A DNA stretch of 25,514 nt from Plantago elongata (taxonomy: Eukaryota; Streptophyta; Magnoliopsida; Lamiales; Plantaginaceae), in assembly GCA_036897095.1 (NCBI GenBank), contig JAYMSP010002222.1, positions 1-25,514 on the forward strand, given 5' to 3'. The notes beneath the pieces were generated by a model that saw only the letters and a program-made list of their open reading frames with translations, was not told the origin of the DNA and made no database searches. The position numbers and the translations under genes were made by a program. Of this stretch, positions 19,170-25,514 are shown piece by piece (the stretch's first letter is position 1; each line of letters starts with the position of its first letter).

Positions 19170-19319
19170 GCTGTTTGGATGGACATTTGAGTGGGCATTT
19201 GGATGAATTTTGATGAAAATTGTATTTGGATGGACATTTGAGTGGGGTATTTTAAATGTATTTTAGGCCAAATCACTGTTCATCGAGTCAAATGGGGATA
19301 TTCAAATCCCCATCTAATC
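19170..19319 (-). mobile_element. MITE family copy 2, with internal 22-bp direct repeat
   Basis: The + strand left end CTGTTTGGATGGACATTTGA and the reverse complement of the right end, GATTAGATGGGGATTTGA, show matching inverted ends of hAT-like style. A perfect 22-bp direct repeat occurs at 19174-19195 and 19225-19246 (starts TTTGGATGGACATTTGAG). It is the inverted counterpart of 17959-18100. Confidence 0.7.
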
Positions 19320-19429
19320 TTTGTAATAATATAATGTAAAGACATGATATATCATATGTTTATTATTGGGACCCATGATTAAATAGACAAAAGAGGATGT
19401 GAATATAACTAATCTTGTTTTATATGAAG

Positions 19430-19709
19430 TACTCACTCGAATCCAATAAAACTTCCTAATTTTTATTATTAAAAATAACATTATAAACTTTCTACCCTAA
19501 GTTAAAAAACCTTTTTATCCCATCTATTAATTTTTATTATTTATCTTTCCTACTTTATCATAAATTTCTTCTTTCTCTCACATATATCCTTCATCAATCA
19601 CTTACTACTTTATCAACATAATACCCCATACAAATCAATATACAACTATTATTCCTTAATTGAAGAGAAAATAATATTTTAAAAAGTTCTTAAAAGAACG
19701 GAGGGGGTA
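19430..19709 (+). mobile_element. Stowaway-like MITE, complete
   Basis: The left end is TACTCACTCGAATCC and the right end is GAACGGAGGGGGTA. The reverse complement TACCCCCTCCGTTC pairs imperfectly with the left. TA dinucleotides at both limits fit the target preference of Tc1/mariner MITEs. The 280-bp size and T/A-rich interior (repeated CTACTTTATCA) are typical. Confidence 0.65.
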
Positions 19710-19850
19710 CATTCTATAATTTAAAGAGTTTTGTCAGTGTGCGGTATGGTGAATTAATTTTATTAGGGTTGAATTAGGACTTTGAATTTAATTGGAAAAC
19801 ACATATTTAAATTGAATAAATTCTTTTATAATGCATTGATTTGTTTTTAT

Positions 19851-20140
19851 TTTTTTAAACGACAAAATATATTAAAAACCTTCCATCACCTCCTCACTAC
19901 TACCAAAGCCTAATATAACTCGAAACCGATGAAAAACTACAATGATAGGGCTCAAAATACATCGGCCATCAACGGGATTCTTCCATCTCCTCGAACCAAG
20001 CCAACACCAAACCAAGCCCATCAAGAGAAGTGCAAGGTCAACGGAAACCATTAATATCCTGGACTCCATGAAAGACATAAGATGAGACTCCAAGACCGTA
20101 CAACTCAAAACCTCCTTCAAACTTTCCAAATCAATTATAA
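19851..20140 (-). mobile_element. 5'-truncated LINE 3' end
   Basis: On the minus strand this G/T-rich sequence ends in TTTTTAATATATTTTGTCG followed by an A-run (19880-19851). That is the same terminal motif as the + strand fragment ending at 8934. The 85-codon minus-strand frame (20129-19872) reads through this UTR-like sequence and lacks RT or RNase H motifs. The right-hand limit is uncertain; no target duplication was recognised. Confidence 0.6.
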
Positions 20141-21165
20141 CACACTACGAAGTAATCTAGGTGACATTATAGTTCATTTGATTTCTAATTAAATTCGAAG
20201 TCCAGATTCAATCCCATCGAAATTAGTTGATAATATAAAAGAATATCAATAACAAGGTAATAAATATACTTTCTATATTTATTTATTTTTAAAACAGTCT
20301 TTTAAAAGACTTACTCGGAGGTACGTAGATGATTAGATAGGAGATGTGTAGATTTATGTTTAATTCTGTACTTAACTAATTATGATTATATATGTATGTA
20401 CACACAATTCTCTAGCGCATGATCTAGCACACAATATCTTGTTAGATTGTGATGGTGATGAGTTGCTACCTCCAGATATTTCCTGATGCACGGGATGCAT
20501 ATTGCTTTGTGCTAATTTGGTCATATATATGATAACAGATGAAGTTTTTCTTTAAAAAAAAAAAAAATCAAACACACACACACACGCACATAAGTCATAG
20601 CACATTTTGATCCCCTCATCGATCCCTGAGAAAATTTTATCTTTTCAATATCGTAAGAATTTGAGAATTCTAATTTCATTTTATTTAAAATATCAATGTT
20701 GCATGTTTTTGTAGCATATGGCTACAAACAATAGAAAATGTATATTAATGTAATTATCATTGTCGTTTGTGATAATGAATTTTTCATTTTCGGTTGAATC
20801 TGAGTTTTGAGTCAGTGCGAGTTGATTTTGTTTCAATTTAATAAAAAAGTAAGTATTCTGGAAGATAATTTTATAAAAGAATTAAAAGAGATAGATAAAC
20901 GTTACAGTTATAATAAAAATCATTAAATATTTAATTAAAAACATCGGTAATATAAACATATATAAAAAATGATACACAAAGTTCACTCATAAACATTATT
21001 AATATTATTTAAGATATTATATATAATTAAAATAATATTAATTCCTCTTTCAAGTCTCTCATTAATACGTATCTCTTCTAAAACTTTGTGATACGTTTAT
21101 CTACACATTTACACGCCATATGTCAGTTGGAAAAAAACAGACATATAACATACAATCATAAAATC
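20141..21165. other. AT-rich intergenic DNA with a short (AC)n run
   Basis: Apart from an A13-14 run at about 20554-20567 and an (AC)n microsatellite at about 20571-20585, nothing was recognised. AGATTCAATCCCATCG near 20205-20220 vaguely resembles a tRNA T-arm but has no partner box. Confidence 0.4.
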
Positions 21166-21259
21166 AACCTTCTCATCCTCCATTATCAGATATTTTTCAT
21201 CTCCATGTTTTTAACCTTCTCATCCTCCATTATCAGATATTTTTCATTTCCATGTTTTT
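21166..21259 (+). repeat. 47-bp tandem duplication
   Basis: Bases 21166-21212 and 21213-21259 are identical at 46 of 47 positions (only C/T at 21201/21248). Each begins AACCTTCTCATCCTCC and ends CCATGTTTTT. The copies abut without spacer, pointing to a recent duplication. Confidence 0.95.
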
Positions 21260-21957
21260 CTTACATACATCGTACCTCCTTAATTTAATTCAATATTCAA
21301 TTAGTGTGTTGCATTGAGTAATATTTATTTTTCTGTAATCAAATTTAGATGCTTTCTTAATATGATGTGTTGTGCTTGTTGTAACTATTGAAGAATAATA
21401 TTTAATACTTTAATGTATTAATGGTGCATATGTGATTATTATGATGATTGTTTCATTTTGGGTGTTTATATTATATGATGATTGTAACTTAATACTAAAT
21501 TATTCTTTCAGTACTAATATGATTTTTTGTAACGTAATCTTAAATAGTACTTATTTCTTATTAAATGATGCTTGTAATAATGTTGATAACAATTAAATGT
21601 TGGTAAATAGGAGTGATTGTTTATATATTTTGATGGTGCTCGGCTGCTTTACGAAACCAAATCAAAATAGATTCTAATAAATTATTAAACTAGTGAAGAT
21701 AATTTTGGTTACAAAATATACTATATTTAGTATTTAGTTAAATGGGGACATCCTTAAAATTAGATATATAGACAATAAATTAATTGTAGTAGTTATTAGT
21801 TTATTAGACAATAGAGCTGTAGTTGAATCTATATTTAAATTGAGTTTCAGTGTTATTTGCATACATATAAATGCAACATGAATTGGGGGAACTTAATTTC
21901 ATTTCTATATCAAACAGTAAGAAAGATATTACACCTGATTGTAATTATCTGAAACTA
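21260..21957. other. AT-rich intergenic DNA, nothing recognised
   Basis: Repeated words such as TATGATGATTG occur (about 21440 and 21475), but no gene or defined element was found. Confidence 0.4.
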
Positions 21958-21958
21958 A

Positions 21959-22375
21959 GGCTCTGTTTAGCAAAACTAGCTGAAAAGCTAGTTGGTAGCT
22001 GAATAATTAGATGGTGGTTCTGTTTAGCAAACTAGCTGGTAGCTGGAAAGCTAGCTGGTAATTGAAAAGCTAGCTGGTAGCTAGTTAGGTAGTTTTGTTT
22101 TTTCAACAAGCTAACTCGATTAGCTTCTCAAACCAGCTAGCTTGTTTAAGAAGCTGCTTGTTCACGTAACGAGATTTTTATTAAAAATAAGGCTCATAGA
22201 GCTGAAAAATTAATTGAAAAGTTAGTGGTAAACATAATCGATATCAGGTTATGTAGCTTTTTTTTTTTTTATCAATCAGCTAACTTGATTAGGTTTTCAA
22301 ACAAGTAAATTTTTCAGTTAACTTTTTTGAGAAGCTGCACATTCACGTAACAAACTTTTGTCTAAAAAGCTAGTG
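21959..22375. mobile_element. AGCTAGCT-rich hAT-like element with internal duplications
   Basis: It begins GGCTCTGTTTAGCAAAACTAG, and CTGTTTAGCAAA recurs at about 22019. The inside is packed with AGCTAGCTGGTAG words. Two diverged direct copies follow: 22061-22180 and about 22212-22360 both run from AATTGAAAAG through CAGCTAACT/AAGCTAACT to GAAGCTGC..TTCACGTAAC. GGCTCTGTTTAGC is typical of hAT-type MITE ends. A clean opposite terminus was not found. The minus-strand frame at 22318-22587 partly overlaps it and is not convincing. Confidence 0.55.
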
Positions 22376-23289
22376 AAAAAGAGGGTTTGGAAGGTGATAG
22401 AAATCACAATGCCTTGAAATAAATATAAATTAGTGAGATTCTTGAAAAACTGACGAATATTTAGATGTAACTGTAATAATTTTACGTCTTTCTTATTAAT
22501 GCTCTCAATAAAATTGTCTTTCGATAAAGTTAGAAAGATTTTAGTGGAAAATTGAAAGGAGAATAGAATAATTTTGATGAGTAGCACAGGAATCAGGATG
22601 GCCGGATTACGTATCTCATCTCATCACCAAAAATATTAGGTAATGTCCTGAGGACTCGCAGGCAGTGCATGGGTATCATTGTTGGTGGGAAATCTACGTG
22701 CTCCACCCCGTACTGACTAAAGTTGATTTTTCTTTTAATAATCAAACAAACCAAATGAGTAATATTTTACTTAATTTCTCCACCAAATATGACAAGATAG
22801 AATGAACTTGTCACTATTCTAGGATTGGCAGACATCTGTTGAATTCCACCATTTTAACCATCGCTACGTACTTTCTGTCACACATTTTTCCAAAAACCAA
22901 TAAATACGCAGTTTTAGGGTTCAAACAAGTCAATTTAAATTCAGACGCTAATTAAAACGGTCCCTCTCGACCACTATTCCGCATATACAATTTAAATTCA
23001 TGAGATAATTAAATCTGCATATTATCTTAATATAGATTAAAGGAATAGAGAGACTAATAGTTACAAGATGTCAGAATTCTAGCAAGACATTTATGTATTT
23101 AGACTATATCATGTATTTTCGCTGCAAAGTGATTTCATTTATATTCATGTTGTTAGGGTTAAGGTTCTTGATTTTATTTATATATACTTGCTACCTGACA
23201 AAATTAATCTAAGTAGTTACGACCTTTAAGAAAATATGTTGAAATAATTAAATTATCCAATGATATTTACTTGTTATTGGACTTTATGT
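22376..23289. other. Intergenic DNA, nothing recognised
   Basis: No supported gene or element. A short GC-richer part lies at about 22640-22715. Confidence 0.4.
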
Positions 23290-24440
23290 GAGCCTTCAGA
23301 TCCACAATAGGACTCGCTAAGTCGTGAGCGTAATGGACCGAAAAGTCGGGTCCCATCAGTATTGGCCCTAAAGACGAGACTTATCCCTAAGTATCTTCAA
23401 ACTCTTCTCCCTTGCTAGACGCGTCCTTTCCATTCCTATGCTCGAATGGTTCCTCCCGCCCCTCTACGCACCTAATTTTTTTTGAATAAGCCTCTATCAT
23501 AGGTTTGGCATGACCATATCTTCCCCGCACAATTGTCTCTTTAACTAGTTCCTCCTAGATCAAATACTAACACCAATCTTGGTCGAGGTTACTCCATCGT
23601 TGCAAGGCGCCTCTCCAACCTAACGTCCTTTTCAGAATCTTTCCATAACCCCAGGATCAAACCCAGAAGATTAACCACCATTACACAAGTATGTCGACAC
23701 ACACATCCAAGACTCTCATGTCGGGACCAATCAACCAAAGTAATAGAGGTACTTCATCCTTACCATGATCATAAGAACTAGGATCAAACAAAGTAGTCAG
23801 AATAGTTATACCTTGCACAGTGGTCGACCTGTATGCATGTATAATCAAAACTTGTAGATATCAGTTCAATATTGAAAGTTTTTCGGGTACCAACATTCCT
23901 GGTCCTACTCCTCTCATGAAGTTGTACCATTCTTGTACAACTAGACCTTAGTGTCTACGGACAACCCTAGCTCATGTTGCTACCTCTACTCCTTATGTCA
24001 TGATCAGACTCAACTACTTGCCACACATCTATGATACTCCAGGGTAGCAATGGTACCCAACGCAAAGCTAGAGTCTAACCCTTGTTCTTCATAAACAAGG
24101 TTACAGAGTACTCTCATATTCTTGCTACTTCCATACAGCTTCAAAACACCTCTTGAACATCTATGCTAACAACCCACTCAACCATATCAATCTCATATAA
24201 CTTGACAATATAGCCTAAAGATTGATATCCACCATCTATTCCAATTTTGTTCAACATGTCCTCTAACCTATAGTACCATGTTTACCTCTACCATAAGATT
24301 CAATCTCCTTATCAATATTCAGAGCTAAACCAAGAGATTTATAAGTTCTCTGGTTTGAAACTGGCATCATTCCTCCTGCGAGATTGACTCGTCCCTCTCC
24401 TAAGACAAGGTACAACCTCTAAACTAGTTCTTAGGATATT
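23290..24440. other. C-richer block of unknown origin, possibly a decayed mobile element
   Basis: The top strand is noticeably richer in C and poorer in long A/T runs than its neighbours over more than 1 kb. Frames on both strands are broken by many stops, and no domain was recognised. The composition suggests formerly coding or element sequence, but I cannot name it. Confidence 0.3.
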
Positions 24441-24449
24441 TTTTTAGTT

Positions 24450-25426
24450 AGTTTTGATCAACACACACAATTGACTTATCTTAGTTTCAAAAAGGTATCT
24501 ATAACTCTTGGTTCACTGGACATTGTAAAAGAGGAAGTCTACTAATTCTGATAGATTAGCAAATTGTGTATAAGATGTTTGGTTTATGGATGTAAATTCT
24601 ATATCCTTGAAGAAGACCAAGACAGAAGACATCCATCAGGCGAGCTCAAGTTTCAAAAGACAACTGCACAAGATTGCTGAAAAACTTAGGTGTGATGCAT
24701 AAGAGACTTTATGCATTGAAGGGCACTCTGGAAAAGCTAGCTTCTAGAAGAAACTAGGTTCCTGATAAAATATATATTTTACACATTGTCTATGAAGCTA
24801 ACTTGTTCTCTGATAGGGACATTACATTGGCTAAATAAGCATGTATTATTTCGTTGGCATAACAGGACAAACTATAGTACGATGTGTTTATTGCCTTCGC
24901 TGAACTTGCGTGATACAACGTTAATCTCTGAAACAACGAGACAAACGTTCTAGTGATATTATCTAACGGTATATTATAGTTAGAATCTTTAAGGTCCAAC
25001 AGATAGTTATTCAAACGGCTTGATTCTCACTTATAAATATCACCACTTAGAATGCTGAAAACACACACTTGAACGTTGAAATTATACAGAACTACCAAGT
25101 TATTTACAAGCATATATTATGCCTACTTACTCTCTAGCTAATGTTTAGACAATCTCTTGATTCTAAGTAAGCACGAAAGTTCTAAGTGTCCTGATCCTTA
25201 GCAAGTTATTTCTATATGTGAAGTTGAATTGAAAGCACTGTTGCGACTTGCTTAAGACATTCATCCTGAACTAAGAACATAGTCTTGGGTCAGTAAAAAG
25301 AACATTTCACTCTAAGTTATATTGTTCAAGGATCAAGGTAAAACTACATAACTATAGAAGTTATTAATCTACCAGTTTGACAACCTACCACACAAACACC
25401 ACTAGGAAAAGGGACATGGAATAGAG
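24450..25426 (+). mobile_element. Possible LTR-retrotransposon unit running off the window
   Basis: A TATA box, TATAAATAT at 25032-25040, sits in sequence without an open frame. It is followed by pyrimidine-rich sequence (TACTTACTCTCTAGC near 25123) and purine-rich leader-like sequence. This resembles an LTR promoter plus internal leader, but no TG...CA ends or PBS could be fixed. The small minus-strand frame at 24790-25014 has no domain. Confidence 0.25.
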
Positions 25427-25514
25427 AAAGTACTTGACTTGAGAAGTGAGGGAACAACTTCAAGGAAATGTTTGAGTATAGGAAGTACTTCGCTTGTGAA
25501 GTCGGGGAACAGTT
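25427..25514 (+). repeat. Diverged direct repeat, period about 55 bp, cut by the window edge
   Basis: AAGTACTTGACTTGAGAAGT followed by GAGGGAACAACTT (from 25428) recurs as AAGTACTTCGCTTGTGAAGT followed by CGGGGAACAGTT (from 25483). The second copy ends at the window edge, so more units may follow. Confidence 0.65.

Noticed and set aside
19872..20129. 85-codon minus-strand frame
   Set aside because: It fits the 3' UTR-like part of a truncated LINE; no RT or RNase H motif is present.
22318..22587. 89-codon minus-strand frame
   Set aside because: It partly overlaps the AGCTAGCT-rich element; the composition is lysine/phenylalanine-rich as expected of AT-rich noise.

Overview
The window is nuclear DNA of a flowering plant, most likely a eudicot. 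It is AT-rich, its genes have spliceosomal GT-AG introns, and the intergenic space is full of degraded plant retrotransposons, LINE fragments, SINEs and small inverted-repeat DNA elements. I could not fix the species; an asterid would fit but this is only an impression. There is no sign of bacterial or organellar gene organisation.

Two protein-coding genes look intact, both on the + strand. (1) Bases 4638-6100 hold a two-exon R2R3-MYB transcription factor of the MYB46/MYB83 type, the clade known for switching on secondary cell-wall synthesis. It has a TATA box about 155 bp upstream, and a motif matching the secondary-wall NAC binding element (SNBE) about 100 bp further up. (2) Bases 13396-15603 hold a three-exon gene for a 320-residue, single-pass membrane protein of the LEA_2/NDR1-HIN1-like group. 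All its exon junctions are phase 0. Nothing suggests that the two genes work together; they are separated by about 7 kb of repeats.

Layout. 1-958: minus-strand Copia-type retrotransposon end (broken gag, leader and a short LTR). 958-2178: end of a second, + strand LTR retrotransposon (purine tract and LTR). 2178-4480: MITE-like remnants and the MYB promoter. 4638-6720: MYB gene and 3' flank. 6770-7830: broken L1-type LINE reverse transcriptase, itself split by a small poly(A) retroposon with an 18-bp target duplication. 7881-8030: CACTA-like end. 8690-8937: LINE 3' end. 9000-13390: mostly unrecognised DNA with several small inverted-repeat or low-complexity elements. 13396-15603: LEA_2 gene with a tRNA-derived SINE in intron 1 and a related SINE just downstream. 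16100-25514: no convincing gene. This part has a W-box palindrome, a promoter-like GC-richer block, an inverted pair of one MITE family, a second LINE 3' end, a 47-bp tandem duplication, an AGCTAGCT-rich element, and a possible LTR-type unit running off the right edge.

I found no strong candidate for a new gene system. The most informative observations are structural: the nested retroposon with its target duplication, the two SINEs with identical A-box/B-box spacing around the LEA_2 gene, the inverted MITE pair, the W-box palindrome and the SNBE candidate.
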